From the NCBI RefSeq assembly GCF_027595985.1, contig NC_073305.1, positions 82,144,474 through 82,208,473 on the forward strand: a stretch of DNA of 64,000 nt, read 5' to 3'. Positions 52,113-63,160 of the stretch are shown here, piece after piece. This DNA comes from Sorex araneus (lineage: Eukaryota > Chordata > Mammalia > Eulipotyphla > Soricidae). The first letter of the stretch is position 1. Every line of letters starts with the position of its first letter. The notes below the pieces were generated by a model. That model ran no database searches. It was not told the origin of the DNA and worked only from the letters and a program-made list of their open reading frames with translations. A program made the translations under genes and the position numbers.

Positions 52113-52233
52113 GCTCAGGAGGGGCCGGAGCGGCAGCGCGAGGAGTAGCAGCTGCAGGAGCAGCAGCAGCGGCAGCGGCGGGACGAGGACGGGCGGCTGG
52201 TGTCGGGCTTCCCTCGCCGCGGGAGCCCCCAGC

Positions 52234-52237
52234 ATGG
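52234..52237 (+). CDS. First coding exon, four coding bases (ATGG)
   Basis: AGCATGG is an optimal start context (A at -3, G at +4). It is followed at once by GTGAGC, a near-consensus splice donor, so exon 1 would carry only the Met codon and the first G of codon 2 (Gly, Ala, Val, Asp or Glu). The GCAGCAGCAGC-rich sequence before it looks like a 5' UTR. If translation read on, it would give a 158-residue Arg/Gly/Pro-rich frame ending at 52710 with no family features; I treat that as intronic. The following intron runs past the window end (at least 11.7 kb). The gene cannot be identified from this exon. Confidence 0.65.
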
Positions 52238-52760
52238 GTGAGCGACTCGGGGGCGCTTCCCGCCGTCCGCGCCCACGCCGGGGAGGCGTTGCCTCTCGGC
52301 GGCCTTTCGCGCCGCGCCCCCTCGCCCTGCCGTTCCCCCTGGCGGCCTGCCGCGCGGAGGGGTGGGTGGGCTCCAGCCCGCGCCCTCCTACCTGCCGCGC
52401 CTGCCTGCCGGCGGGGCAGATGCGGGGTGGGGGTGGGGGCCCGGGATTTTCCCTCGATCCCCAGCCTACCCCCTCCCCCCCGCGGCGTGGGGACGCCAAA
52501 CTCGCGCGAACTCAACAAAGTAGCGTTTTCCCAAACTTTTTTTTTTTTTTTTTAATCTGGCAGCGCGCTCTGCGGGGTTCGGAGCCCCCCGCGCCCCGCC
52601 GAAAGTGTGCCGGGAGCTCGGCGGTGGACTCGTGTGCACCGGGGCGGGCGGTGGGGAAGCTTTGGGCGAGGAAATCTCTCCCCGACGGCGGGGAACAGTT
52701 TCCTGTTTAGGGCTAGACTTCCTTACTCCGGGAGAACAGTCCCAGGCCTCTCCGTGCGTG

Positions 52761-54247
52761 TGTTGGGGACTGCGTGCCCCCGAGTTTTCGTGTGGGGCTC
52801 CGCGAGGCAGAATGAGTTCGCAGCCTGGCTTGAAAGGGAGTTTTGTTGAGTACTGCAACAGTTCTTCTGATAATCAAGTTCGGTGTGGTCTAGGCATTGT
52901 CGCCCTAAATCATCTTAAAATAAAAAAAAGTACTCGGAGAGAGTCCTGTCGCCAGAAAAAATTAGACAAGTGAAAAAAAAAGAGGTGGTTGGGGGTCGGA
53001 GGGGGGCTGGGGGGGCGGGCCACCGTTAGGCGTAAGCATGTTCTCTAGGGTAGTCGCAGTTTGGGCTTTGTAGAGTAAATCGGGAGGGAACTGATACTGC
53101 TTGATAGCAACATGCTACTAGCCGGACTTAATAATTTATGAAAACTAACATGATTTGGAAGCAGGACAAATACACAGCTCTGCTGATGTGGCACCGTCAG
53201 CCCACTTGCTGCATTGTGGGGAGTGTGCTTCAGCCGCCCTTGTGTATTTTCTTCAGTTTTCCTACTTTGATGTTTTCCCGATCTCCCATTTGCTTTCAAG
53301 TAACTTCTGTGCAACGTCTACGCACAACTCATAAGTAGGAAAGTGTTCTCTGGAACTCTAGAATGAGTTCATTTCTGATTGGTTAACTGGTAATCGAAGG
53401 CTTATAGCTTTAAGCACCAGGTTGCAAAACTGCCATGACTGCTTTGGATGAAAATCATAGTAAAACAAAACACCGTCTTTTTCCTGTTAGGTAGCATCAG
53501 AATTTGGACACCTGTGGTTTGGATCATCATGAGGTGTACACCTGTGTACACTTTCTGATGATCCATTGTCATTATTTCTAACCGTTTATCGCTCTAATGT
53601 CATGAACATCTGTTGGGTTGTATGTAAACCTGCTGTTGATCAGTTTCCTTTGTGTTTTGAAGTTGTCTAAATAAGTGCTTTCCCTCACGGCTTTGTCGTT
53701 GGTTGTGATTGTCTCTGTGTTCAGTGCCGCACTTTACCTTTCCTCTCCAAGAGGGTGGAAATCGTTTACATTTGTACATCTTAAGTGAGATCCGCTTGAG
53801 AAAAATAAGTATCAATCCTTGGGATGTGAGACTGTCTACTTGAATTCCCAGAGGCCTTGTACCTTGCTATGCTCAGACCAGGTGATTTGCCAGATTACTT
53901 TTGTGGAATGTTTTTTCACACTCAAGTTGAAATCACAGGGTTGAAGATCTGTTACTTGGGGGCAGATTGTAGTTGACTTTTGGAAAGTATTTGCCAGACA
54001 CTTAAGCAGGAACGTATACTTTAAATTTATTGGTTAGGCGATAATTCAGGCCAGAGGTTTTGGATGGGAGTTTACTCCTTGTATACAACTCCTCCGCTTA
54101 GTTTTATTACTAGAAGTCTTAGATTTGTAACCACAACTTAAAATATTTACCTAATACTTCGTCTAGTTTGTGACCAAAAAAAAAGTGTCTTTATTTTTTT
54201 TCCTTTGAAATAACTTTGGATACCTAGTTAATAATGGTTTGGACATT
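52761..54247. other. Repeat-free proximal intron
   Basis: About 1.5 kb without SINEs, with a G-rich patch at 52990-53020 and a nested inverted repeat at 53520-53565. Confidence 0.5.
53520..53565. repeat. Nested inverted repeat
   Basis: Arms TGGATCATCA (53520-53529) and TGATGATCCA (53556-53565), perfect. The loop contains AGGTGTACACCT (53532-53543), itself a perfect palindrome. Confidence 0.85.
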
Positions 54248-54435
54248 TAGGTGGTACAGTTTAGAAGTTCAGATCCTGGATTTTCTCCCTATCAGCTATG
54301 TGACTAAGTTATTTAAGTTCTCTGTACTTTGTCTTTTTTCTTTGTAAATGGGATTTAAAGTCAACCCCAGTGATTGTTAGGATTGAAGAATAAGTTTATA
54401 CTTGTAAAATGTTTAGAACAATGCCCAGCTGATTG
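54248..54435 (+). repeat. MIR relic
   Basis: CAGCTATGTGACTAAGTTAT, TTTGTAAATGGGATTTAAAG, GGATTGAAGAATAAGTTTAT and TTTAGAACAATGCCCAG follow MIR order. Confidence 0.85.
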
Positions 54436-54934
54436 CAGTTTTCCAATGGTTGTTTTCAAAAGATTTCCAAATTCTTGCACTAACTTGAGAACAATTCTCA
54501 ATGTTTTGACTTTTGTTAAAAGCAGGATATTGTATTGAAGTGCAGTGGAATGAAGTAATTTTTTTTAACTAATGTAGAAATAAAATTTTATATATAATAT
54601 TCTCACAAAAATTGTGTGGGAAGAAACTTTCATTGTTGGGTTTACTATGAGAGAGTCTAGCAATAGGATATTTATGTAGTTCAGGAAAAACTTTAAGAGG
54701 AATGAGTACTAGAGAGCTATTTAAATTTTATGGTAAAAACCTTTTTTTAGTTTCAACATTTGTTATATATGGAGGAATGCTTGTTACAGATTTGAGGTAT
54801 TTTCTGTGAAAAGTGTGTGTGGAGAACTTTGAGAGAAAGGCAATGCATTTTTACAGTAGAAATTGAGCAAATGGCACAAAACCCTTACTCTAAGTGAATT
54901 TTTATTTTGAGAAAGTGAATTTTGAAGTGGTTTA
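54436..54934. other. AT-rich intronic stretch
   Basis: Nothing recognised. Confidence 0.4.
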
Positions 54935-55040
54935 AGTGGTGTTTAGGAGTCACTGGTAGTATTGGGGATCAAACCTGAGCCTTCTGAATGCCAACATGCA
55001 AAGCATGCACTCATCTTTTTGAGCCATATCTTTGGTCTAA
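54935..55040 (-). repeat. SINE type I fragment, old
   Basis: GGGGATCAAACCTGAGCCTT and CATGCAAAGCATGCACTC. Confidence 0.5.
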
Positions 55041-55622
55041 AGTAAGTGAGTTTTAAGGACTAAATTCTCTTAACTGGAGATAAATTATAAAACTTTTACT
55101 CTGTATAAACACATACTGAGATGGTCTTAATGGACAGAAATATGCACTTGGTTTTGGTTTAGAGATAATGTGACTTCATTTAAGTGATTTTTAAAAGTTA
55201 TTTTGTAGCTCAATTTATAGAAAAATCTGAATTTAGGTTGTAGGTGCAATAGAAATTTCCTCCTAATGGTTCACTTCTCAATCTCAGGAATTATTTCACT
55301 TGAACTAATCCAGAGCATGAAGAAATAATATAAAATTTTGTTTCAAAGTTGGATGACTAACATGTAATAACCACTTGTATTTCTTAACTATAAGTATTTA
55401 CGACCAGATTTCTCTAAGCGTTTCAAACTTTGAAGAGTGATAATTCATAAAATCACATTACCAGTGAAATTTACACTCATTATTTCATATTTTCTTGTGG
55501 AAACCAGCTGTTTGCCATCTCTTTCTAAATGAGGGGCTTGCAATATAAGCGTCACAATAAAAATATCTAAATTTTATGGTGTTTAGAATAAAAATCTTGA
55601 AGTCCTTTTAGATTTATCTGTA
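55041..55622. other. AT-rich intronic stretch
   Basis: Nothing recognised. Confidence 0.4.
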
Positions 55623-55625
55623 TTT

Positions 55626-55791
55626 TTTCTTTTTGGGTCACACCTGGCAATGCACAGGGGTTACCTCCTGGTTTTGCACTCAGGAATTACTCCTGGCAAT
55701 GCTCAGGGGACCATATGGGATGCTGGGAATCGAACCTACGTCAGCCGCATGCAAGGCAAACACCCTACCCGTTGTGCTATTGCTCCAGCCC
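55626..55791 (-). mobile_element. SINE type I
   Basis: GGGTCACACCTGGCAATGCA, CCATATGGGATGCTGGGAAT and GTGCTATTGCTCCAGCCCC. Confidence 0.92.
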
Positions 55792-55792
55792 C

Positions 55793-56931
55793 TGTGTCTG
55801 TCTTTTTGGATGCTTTTCACCCACTATGAAATATCAGTAAATGTATTTTAAGTGTAGTAAGTGATGATTTTCTAATGAATGTAAATAAGTGGTATCTTGT
55901 CCTTGTCAAGCTCTCCAGGACAGGCAGAGATAAAGGTGCGATCATTCTTGATTTGGTTGAGGGTTGAACAGCTACAAATCTGCTTTCTAGGTAAACTGGT
56001 GATGCAGGTTGTGAAAGATCTGAACATTTGCAGTATGTGTTCAGGAAAAAAGATAAGTTTGAAACAATATATGATTGAAATTTAGACAAATGGGATAGTT
56101 ATGACTGAACCATGACTTTTGTATGGTTGTAGAATTTGATAGCTAACTACTATGCAGATGTACCTCAACTAGCACAGGGGCTAGACTATGACACTCTTCT
56201 ATAGAGGAAATTCGATTGGAGGCTCACTACTGTCAGCACGGGGCACCTGTGTACCAGAAATTTGTGTAGACTAATGGAGCAGAATGTCTTGGCTAAGGGA
56301 GGAAAGATGTTTGCTAAAGTTCAGACTGATACTTTTGGTGGATAGGGACGTAAATGGATCTGGTATGTATTGGAAAACCTGACCTTAGGGGAAAATCAGA
56401 TAGGACTGATTTTTTACGAGATATTCAGGATAGGATTTGTTCTGAACAGAACTGAGCTTGGTTATTGGAATTATTTAGGATGAGGAAATAGCAATATTGA
56501 CAGAATGTGGAATTTCTAAGCTATAACATTCATGTATTTTTTGCCTTGGAGATTCTATTAGTAGTCTACACTAGTAACTGGACATGTGTGATTAATACCA
56601 GTGGTCCTGGATAACTGGGGTAAAAGGAGATCCCCTACCTAAATGCTCCCTTGCCATATCCTAGGACCCTTTCACTTTATTTTGTTAGGGGGTTTGATGT
56701 GCTTTCTTTCACAGAAAATACTGAATATATTACAAAAGTTTCAGCATATTGTTGTTTCAGAAATCAGCACAGTCCCTATGAATGTTAAATACATAATTCT
56801 CTCTCTGTTACAGAGTGGTAGTGGGATATGTTCCAAAAGTCCTATGAACTGCATAGTACTGAATTGTAAATGTTCTGGGTATTTTTTCCTCTCTATACAT
56901 TCATCCCTTTGTTGCAGTTTAATTTATAGTG
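55793..56931. other. Unique intronic stretch, about 1.1 kb
   Basis: No repeat or exon recognised. The 103-codon frame at 56643-56954 ends within the SINE that follows and has no domain resemblance. Confidence 0.4.
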
Positions 56932-57010
56932 GCTGTGATGTAGTTTATTGGTAGAGTACATGCCATGCATGTATGAAACTCTGGTTTGATCTCCAGCACC
57001 ACACTAAAAA
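56932..57010 (+). mobile_element. Short tRNA-head-only SINE (ID-like)
   Basis: GGCTGTGATGTAGTTTATTG, GGTTTGATCTCCAGCACCAC, then an A-tail. Same body-less architecture as 36812-36912. Confidence 0.6.
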
Positions 57011-57067
57011 AAATTCATACTGAGACAGAATGAAAGATTGACAGTGAAACAGGACAATCATAATAAT

Positions 57068-57300
57068 ATGTAGCATTGCACTGCACTGTCATCCAGTTGT
57101 TCATCGATTTGCTCGAGTGGGCATCAGTAATGTCTCCGTTGTGAGACTTGTTACTGTTTTTGGAATATCAAATACGCCACAGGTAGCTTGCCAGGCTCTG
57201 CTGTTCGAGCAGTATAATCTTGGTAGCTTGCCGGGCTCTCCGAGAGGGACGGAGGAATCGAACCCAGGTTGGCCATGTGCAAGGCAAATGTCTACCTGGT
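57068..57300 (-). mobile_element. SINE type II, 5' end truncated
   Basis: Inverted tail (TAGCATTGCACTGCACTGTC), GATTTGCTCGAGTGGGCATC and GGAATCGAACCCAGGTTGGC. It ends at GCAAATGTCTACCTG, so the outermost head is missing. Confidence 0.88.
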
Positions 57301-57311
57301 CTCTTCAAATA

Positions 57312-57610
57312 AAGGGCCTGGTGGAACAGTGTAATGACTTAGAGCACCTGCCTTGCAAGTATATGGCTTGGTTTCAAAATCTTGTCCCTGGGCACTTAGG
57401 GTAATTCAGGAAGGTCTGCCGTTTCAGCCTGGCAGCTTTGTTGTCTGTGATCTCTGGTGCACCGTAGCCAGGTGTGTATAAGCACCTCCAAAAGGGATGT
57501 GACTGCTTGCAAGCACTGTGCAAAACTCAGGGTGAGGAAGTGTGACCTCTAACAAGCGTGACATGAGCATCACAGTGACTCCTGGCAAGCACTAGGAGCA
57601 GTAAAAATTA
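57312..57610 (+). repeat. Unassigned old SINE-like element
   Basis: Head-like GGGCCTGGTGGAACAGTGTA and GCACCTGCCTTGCAAGTATA, then ~200 bp with phrases shared with 32665-32985. Confidence 0.35.
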
Positions 57611-57674
57611 AGGGAAGAGGATGTTGCCGGAGTGGGGATAACAGAGAGCATGATTTCTTTAAAGAAAACATCTT

Positions 57675-57850
57675 AGGTACTGAAGCCATAGTACAGAAGG
57701 TAGGATGTTTGCTTTGCATGCTGCCAACCTAGGTCTGATTCCCCCACACCCCATATTACCTCCAAGCCTGCCAGGAGTGGTCCCTGAGTGCAGAGCCAGG
57801 AGTAAGCCCTCAGTGCAGCTGTGTGAAACACAAAACAAGAAGAAAACACT
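57675..57850 (+). mobile_element. SINE type I
   Basis: CTGAAGCCATAGTACAGAAG head, GGTCCCTGAGTGCAGAGCCA and an A-rich tail. Confidence 0.8.
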
Positions 57851-58501
57851 TCGATACTAATATTTTCAGGCTATGGCTAACCATAGATAATAATGACCTT
57901 CTATCACAGTTAAAACTGCCAGTATAAGAATAAAATGAGCTAATAAGGCACAAGAAAATGGAAAATATATGGAAACTTGGACAACTTTGCTTAGAAATTC
58001 ACTTAGATGCACATTATTACAAACAGGGTTCTACATTTAGAGGTTATACCAGCCATGAATGCCATTTAGTTGAATCCTTGTACGTGCAATCCTTACACAG
58101 TGAGGACTTTGGATTAGAGTTGACTCCCCAACATAGGTCAGTGATCTGCTGTATTTGTTTCACTGAAATGGTGTTAGACTAGCTATTAGGAGAACTTTTT
58201 TTTTTTTGGACATTGTACCTGCCCCCAGTGTTTTTTTGGTTTATTAAATTAGATCGATGTTATCTGTACTTCTATACTTTTTTACTTATAACCTTGTTTC
58301 TATCCCCAGTTCAGATCTGCATTTTCCTGTAGGTTCTTAAATGTTTTCCTTGTTGGACTAGTTAAAAACATTGATTTATTATAGGCTTCTAATGGGGACT
58401 TAAGGGGGCTTAGTGTCATATCTCAGTGTGCATAATACAAAAGTACTATAATCACTACCAAAGTTTGGGTGCGGTCCTACTTACCAAAAAGAAAAAAAAT
58501 A
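57851..58501. other. AT-rich intronic stretch
   Basis: Nothing recognised. Confidence 0.4.
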
Positions 58502-58514
58502 AGGAAAACCATTC

Positions 58515-58688
58515 CTTTTTTTTTTTTTGCTGGATCACACCCGGCGATGCTCAGGGGTTACTCCTGGCTCTGCACTCAGGAATCACCCCTGGCGGTGCTC
58601 AGGGGACCATATGGGATGCTGGGATTCGAACCCGGGTCGGCCGCGTGCAAGGCAAACACCCTACCTGCTGTGCTATTCCTCCAGCCCC
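58515..58688 (-). mobile_element. SINE type I, young, with TSD
   Basis: T-run, GGATCACACCCGGCGATGCT and CGAACCCGGGTCGGCCGCG. TSD AGGAAAACCATTC lies at 58502-58514 and 58689-58701. Confidence 0.95.
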
Positions 58689-58997
58689 AGGAAAACCATT
58701 CTTACTCCCTTTTTGTTCTGGTCAAAATCCTATTGACACTTAAGGACTAGTTTTGTTTTTTGATCTAATTTTTTTTAGTGGTAGAGTAGTATTCCATTGA
58801 ATATATATACCACAGGATCTTTATCTGTCATTTATTGATGGGTGTTGGGGGTTGCGATTGATTCCTAGTTTTGACTTGTAAATAATACTGTTATGAACAT
58901 ACTGGTGCCAAGTATTCTTTCAAATTAAGTCTGTTCATGTCTTTTGAATATATGCTGGGAGTCATATTTGCAGAGTTATTTTGAGTTTACGTTTTGG

Positions 58998-59160
58998 AGG
59001 AGGTGGAGTTTGGCCCATATCTGAGAGTGCTCAGGAAGCTACTCCTAGCTTGATGTTTGGAGGTTGTTCCCAGTGGTGCTTTGGCAGACATTTTGAATTT
59101 GGGGATTGAAACAGGCTCTCCTGCATGCAAAGTATGTGCTACAGCCCAGTGAATTCTCTA
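58998..59160 (-). mobile_element. SINE type I, diverged
   Basis: TTTGGCCCATATCTGAGAGT, GAAGCTACTCCTAGCTTGAT and GCATGCAAAGTATGTG. Confidence 0.65.
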
Positions 59161-59174
59161 GTCTTTCATCATTT

Positions 59175-59335
59175 TTTTGGTTTGTTGTTGGACCAGTAAT
59201 GATGTTTAGTGCTTACTTCTAGTATTGTGTTCAGGATCACTTCTGTAGGTGATCAGGAGAACTTACGGGATTCCAGGCCAGGGACCTGGCCAGGTTGTAT
59301 GTGTGCAGGGCAAATGCCCTACCTGCTATCTCCGT
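59175..59335 (-). mobile_element. SINE type I, diverged
   Basis: GTGTTCAGGATCACTTCTGT and GTGTGCAGGGCAAATGCCCT. Confidence 0.65.
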
Positions 59336-59607
59336 CTAATTTTCAAAAAGGAATGTCCATACTCTTTTCCATATACACTGAATAAATTAAAATTCCAGCA
59401 TTGTATCAGAGTTTCTTTTCTCTACATTTTTTGCTAACAACTTGTTTCCAGTATTTTTTTGATAGTCATTCTCAGTAGTATGAGGTGGTCTTAGTGAGAT
59501 TTTGATTTGTATTTTCATAATAATAATTGATGCTGAATTTTTTTTCATTTGTTTGTGGGCCATCTCTGTCTTTGTTGGAAAACTCTCTTTAGTGTTTTGC
59601 ACCATTC

Positions 59608-60080
59608 TTCTTGTACTAACGTCTGCCTCAGAGACCTGGGCCCCATGAAAACAGGATGAGAATCTATTAGGGTCTCCCAAAGAGGAATGGAAAGAGCTGT
59701 GATTGGAGTATCATGTTTCACTCAAGTGAGAGAAGGAATCCTTCCATCCTCCATCTAGGATTGGTGCCTCCTTTGCCAAGACCTTGAAAATCAGGTGGGC
59801 TGGACACATAATGCAATTTGGAGACTACCGTTGGACTAGAGCCATTACCGAGTGGATTCTACGGGATGTCAAAAGAATGCCTGGCCGACCACCTACGAGA
59901 TGGTCAGACTTCTGTCAAGACCCTGAACGAACGGCTTGAACGAACGGTTTGACGCTCTTTGTGTTCCTGGAGCGAGCAGACACCATTGGGCTACACTAGC
60001 ACTCGACAGGGATGAATGGAGACGTTACTAGTGCCCGCTTGAGCAAATCGAGCAGTGGGATGACAAGTGATACAAGTGTT
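59608..60080 (+). mobile_element. RTE-like LINE fragment (C-terminal ORF and 3' end)
   Basis: In pieces joined by frameshifts, the plus strand encodes the C-terminal part of a non-L1 reverse-transcriptase protein: [87 protein letters not shown] and EQWDDK followed by the stop. The WAGH, RW and GRPPTRW signatures are typical of the C-terminus of RTE-clade elements. The 3' UTR is only a short GTGATACAAGTG-type tail without poly(A). It lies inside old L1 block A; I could not define its TSD. Confidence 0.85.
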
Positions 60081-60267
60081 TGGATTGTTCTTTTTGTTGA
60101 ATTGTGTGGGTATATAATTAATATATAATTTGGATATTAACTCCCTTTGCAGGTGTATGATGTACAGATAGCATATTTCTTCTAATTGCTGTGCTGCCAT
60201 TTATTGGTGGTTTGGTAGTTACTTCTTTTACTGTGCAGAAATTTAAATCTCATGTAATTCTATTTGG

Positions 60268-60440
60268 TTGGGTGTGGTGGTGGTGGTGCTACACCACCCA
60301 TTAGTGCTTAAGTCTCTATGCTTAAGGCTCATTGCTCTGTGCTCAGGATTGATGCCTGGTGGTGCTAGTGGACCATATATCTTGCCAGGGGTCAGCCCCA
60401 TGTAAGACAAGTGCTGCAATCCTTGTTCCCCCGTTCTGTC
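60268..60440 (-). mobile_element. SINE type I, diverged
   Basis: (GGT)n-like tail, GGTGCTACACCACCCATTAG, GTGCTCAGGATTGATGCCTG and GACCATATATCTTGCC. Confidence 0.65.
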
Positions 60441-61214
60441 TCTGTTCCCCCCTCTTCCTCCCTTCCCATCTTGTTTTGTTTCCGTTGCCACTGGAGTTGA
60501 GATGTCAAGTATATCCTCAGTGCCTTGAGGCTGAACTCTTTAGAGAACACTATTATAGCTTGAATTTCTTTCGCTGTGCAGAAACTTCCTTAATTTGAAT
60601 AGTTGCATTTGTTTATTTTGTTTTTTCCCCCATTACTGTATTTCAATATATTTTGGTTTCAGGGCTAATTTCCAAGTCTTTATTTTTAACTTTTTTAATT
60701 GATTGAGATTATGTGATTTACAATACTGTTAATGATGGTTTAAAGTGTACACAAGTCCAGTACCCCACCCATCACCAGTGTTCCAGCCTCCTTTCTCCAA
60801 GGTCCCTAGTGCACTTCCTTCTCCCCCAGAAACAAAAAACCAAAACAAAAACCAAACAACTCTGAGTTATGGATCAGTTCTCTCATTGTGTTGTCTTTGG
60901 CCCTTTGTTGCTACTTGTGGGGTATTTAAGTCCCGCATATGAGAGTGGTCATTTTTTTACATAAATCTTTCTTTCTAACTGAGTTTGCTCAGCTTGAGAT
61001 CCTTCAGGTTTATTCATGTTGTGACACATTGCTTCATTTTGTTCTTCCTTAGAGCTGCATAGTATTCTGTAATGTATATTTGGGTTATTTTCGTATCTTG
61101 GCTATTGATTGGCTGCAGTGATTATAGGTGTGCACATCTTTTGAATTCATGTTTTTGACTTTGGGGGGGTGTTGATGCCAAGAAGGGATTATAACGGAGG
61201 TCTCTTTGTACTAT

Positions 61215-61375
61215 TCTTTTTGGGGGGGGGTGCCACACCAGGCGATGGTTAGGGTTAACTCCTCACTTTGCGCTCAGGAATTACTTCTGGTAGTGCTTTG
61301 GGGTACTGGAGATTGAACCTGGCTTGCTATGTGCAAAACAAGCATGCTACCCGCTATACTATCTCTTTATTCCTC
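61215..61375 (-). mobile_element. SINE type I
   Basis: GTGCCACACCAGGCGATGGT, GCGCTCAGGAATTACTTCTG and GGAGATTGAACCTGGCTTGC. Confidence 0.85.
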
Positions 61376-62134
61376 TGTCCCTTCTTTGTTTGAGAGCTCC
61401 ATATTGCTTGTCATAGAGGCTGAACCAGAAGACATTCCCACCAGCATTGCAGAAGGATGTCTTTCCACCACTACTCTGCCATTTACAGACTTTGATATTT
61501 GCCATTCTCAGTGATATGATGGGTTTCTCATTGTTTTGATTGGCATTTCCCTTATATGTGAGCACTGTTTTTTATGTTTATTGGTCAACCGTATGTTTTC
61601 TTTGGAAAAGTATTCATCTCCTCTCTCTGTTTTTGGATGGGGTCACTGGATTTTTTCCTTGTTCTTTTTAGTGAGTGCTTCATAGATATTGCCCTTTATC
61701 TGATGTGTTGTGTGCAGATAGTATCTCACATGCAGTAGGCTGTCTGTTATAGCTTGAATTTCTTTTTCTATGTAGAAACTTCTTAATTTGAATAATTCCA
61801 TTTGTTTATTTTGTTTTTGTGGTCATTGCATATGTTGTCATATCCTTGAAGACACCTCTGGTCAGTTTATTGGAGAGATCTGATGTTTTCTGCAGGTTTA
61901 TTCTATTGATCCTGGTCTAATCTTGAGGTCTTTAATGAATGAATCTTTGGATTCATTTTGAGTTTACTCTTGTGAATAGTGTAAAGTATGGTTCTAATTT
62001 TGTTTTCTTAACGTGTCTCTAGCTAGGTTTTCCAACACCTTTTGTTGACGAGATTTTCTTTGCTCCACTTCATATATTAGCTCCTTTGTTGTAGATTAAC
62101 TGTTCATAAATTAAGCTTAATTCAAACTCAGTTC

Positions 62135-62272
62135 AGGTGCTGGAGCGTAGTACAATGGGTAGGGCACTTGCCTTGCATGTAGCTGCACCCCCATATGTTC
62201 CCTCAAGCCTGCCAGGACTGATTCCTGAGCACCGCTAGGTGTGGCTCCAAAACAAAATAAACAAAGTAAAAG
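62135..62272 (+). mobile_element. SINE type I with head/body deletion
   Basis: GGTGCTGGAGCGTAGTACAA runs into GTAGCTGCACCCCCATATG, so the B box is deleted. The tail is CAAAACAAAATAAACAAAG. Confidence 0.82.
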
Positions 62273-62605
62273 ATTCTCAATTATCATCCATTGTTCTGTA
62301 GATCTATATTTAGTCCAGTATCATGCAGTTTTCATTATTATAGCATTGTATAGTTTGAAGTTGGGAAATGCAGTGCCTCCCATCTTTATTTTTAGGAAAA
62401 AAAGGATTGCTCTGGCTAATCAGGAAGTTTCATAGTTCCATACACATTTTAGTAGAGTTTGTTCCAAGACTTTGAAAAACATCATTGGAATTTAAATGGA
62501 TATTGCTTTGAATCAATATTTCACTTGTATAATATTTTGGGTAGAGTGGTCATTTTGACAATATTGATTCTTCATTTCATGAATAGCATCTTTTCATTTA
62601 TTATT

Positions 62606-62797
62606 ATTTATTTTTATTTTTTTATTTTTTTGCTTTTTGGGTCACACCCAGCGATGCTCAGGGATTACCCCTGGCTTTGCACTCAGGAATTACTCCTGGC
62701 GGTGCTTGGGGGACCATATGGGATGGCGAGGATCGAACCTGGGTCGGCCGCGTGCAAGGCAAACGCCCTACCTGCTGTGCTATCGCTCCGGCCCCCA
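62606..62797 (-). mobile_element. SINE type I, young
   Basis: T-rich tail, GGTCACACCCAGCGATGCTC, CTGGGTCGGCCGCGTGCAAG and GCTATCGCTCCGGCCCCC. CATTTAT on both sides suggests a short TSD. Confidence 0.93.
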
Positions 62798-63160
62798 TTT
62801 ATATTTTTTTACCCAGTGATTTATAGTTTTCACTGTATAAGTCTTTCACCTCTGTTAATTCCTAGTATTTGATGTTTTAGGGTATTATTTTGGAAGGGAT
62901 AGTCTTTTATTTTTTCTAATTTGTTATTTACATGCAGAAATGCCATAGATTTTGTATTAATTTTGTAACCTACGTTACTATACTGGTTTATTATTTCTAA
63001 GAGTGTTTTGGTGGAGTCTAGGGTTTTCACAGTATAGTATCATGTCCTCTGCAAATAATGATAATTTAACTAATTTGTTTCCAGTTTGGATATCTTTGAT
63101 ATTAATTAATGCTCATAGTTTCAGTCCATTCTGACTTTTGTGTATTTAATGATCTAGGGT

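Larger units (their letters stand above)
51400..52760 (+). promoter_or_regulatory. CpG-island promoter
   Basis: The only strongly CpG- and GC-rich block outside the L1, repeat-free except for a T-run at 52539-52553. It holds an inverted-CCAAT box (ATTGG, 51927-51931), a CCAAT box (51521-51525), GC boxes (GGGGCGGGGC at 51754-51763; GCCCCGCCCC at 51959-51968), a perfect CRE and a TCTCGCGAGA motif. No TATA box is seen. A start site at about 51.9-52.05 kb would fit the elements and the downstream ATG; this is inferred. Confidence 0.9.
58745..60660 (-). mobile_element. Old L1 block A, interrupted
   Basis: It runs from ORF2 3'-terminal phrases (AGTAGTATTCCATTGAATAT, ATAATACTGTTATGAACATA) to CTGTGCAGAAACTTCC. 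It is split by two SINEs, an RTE fragment and a third SINE. No frame survives. Confidence 0.7.
60661..63160 (-). mobile_element. Old L1 block B, interrupted
   Basis: It begins with a second 3' UTR (ACACAAGTCCAGTACCCCAC) and continues through ORF2 (GAGCTGCATAGTATTCTGTA, TTAATCTTGAGGTCTTTAAT-like phrases, GCATTGTATAGTTTGAAGTT, GTATCATGTCCTCTGCAAAT). Blocks A and B are therefore two copies in the same orientation. ORF2 is decayed throughout. Confidence 0.75.

Noticed and set aside
51865..52518. 217-codon minus frame in the CpG island
   Set aside because: Poly-Ala/Pro low complexity antisense to the first exon, the mirror of GCAGCAGC-type 5' UTR sequence.
52234..52710. 158-codon plus frame starting at the CpG-island ATG
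   Set aside because: After four bases it crosses a near-consensus donor (GTGAGC). The rest is Arg/Pro/Gly-rich GC-island sequence with no domain, running through a T-run (FFFFF). More likely intron.
62830..63030. 66-codon minus frame with L1-like text (KTLLEIINQYSNVGYKINT)
   Set aside because: A decayed remnant of ORF2 in old L1 block B, not a separate gene.
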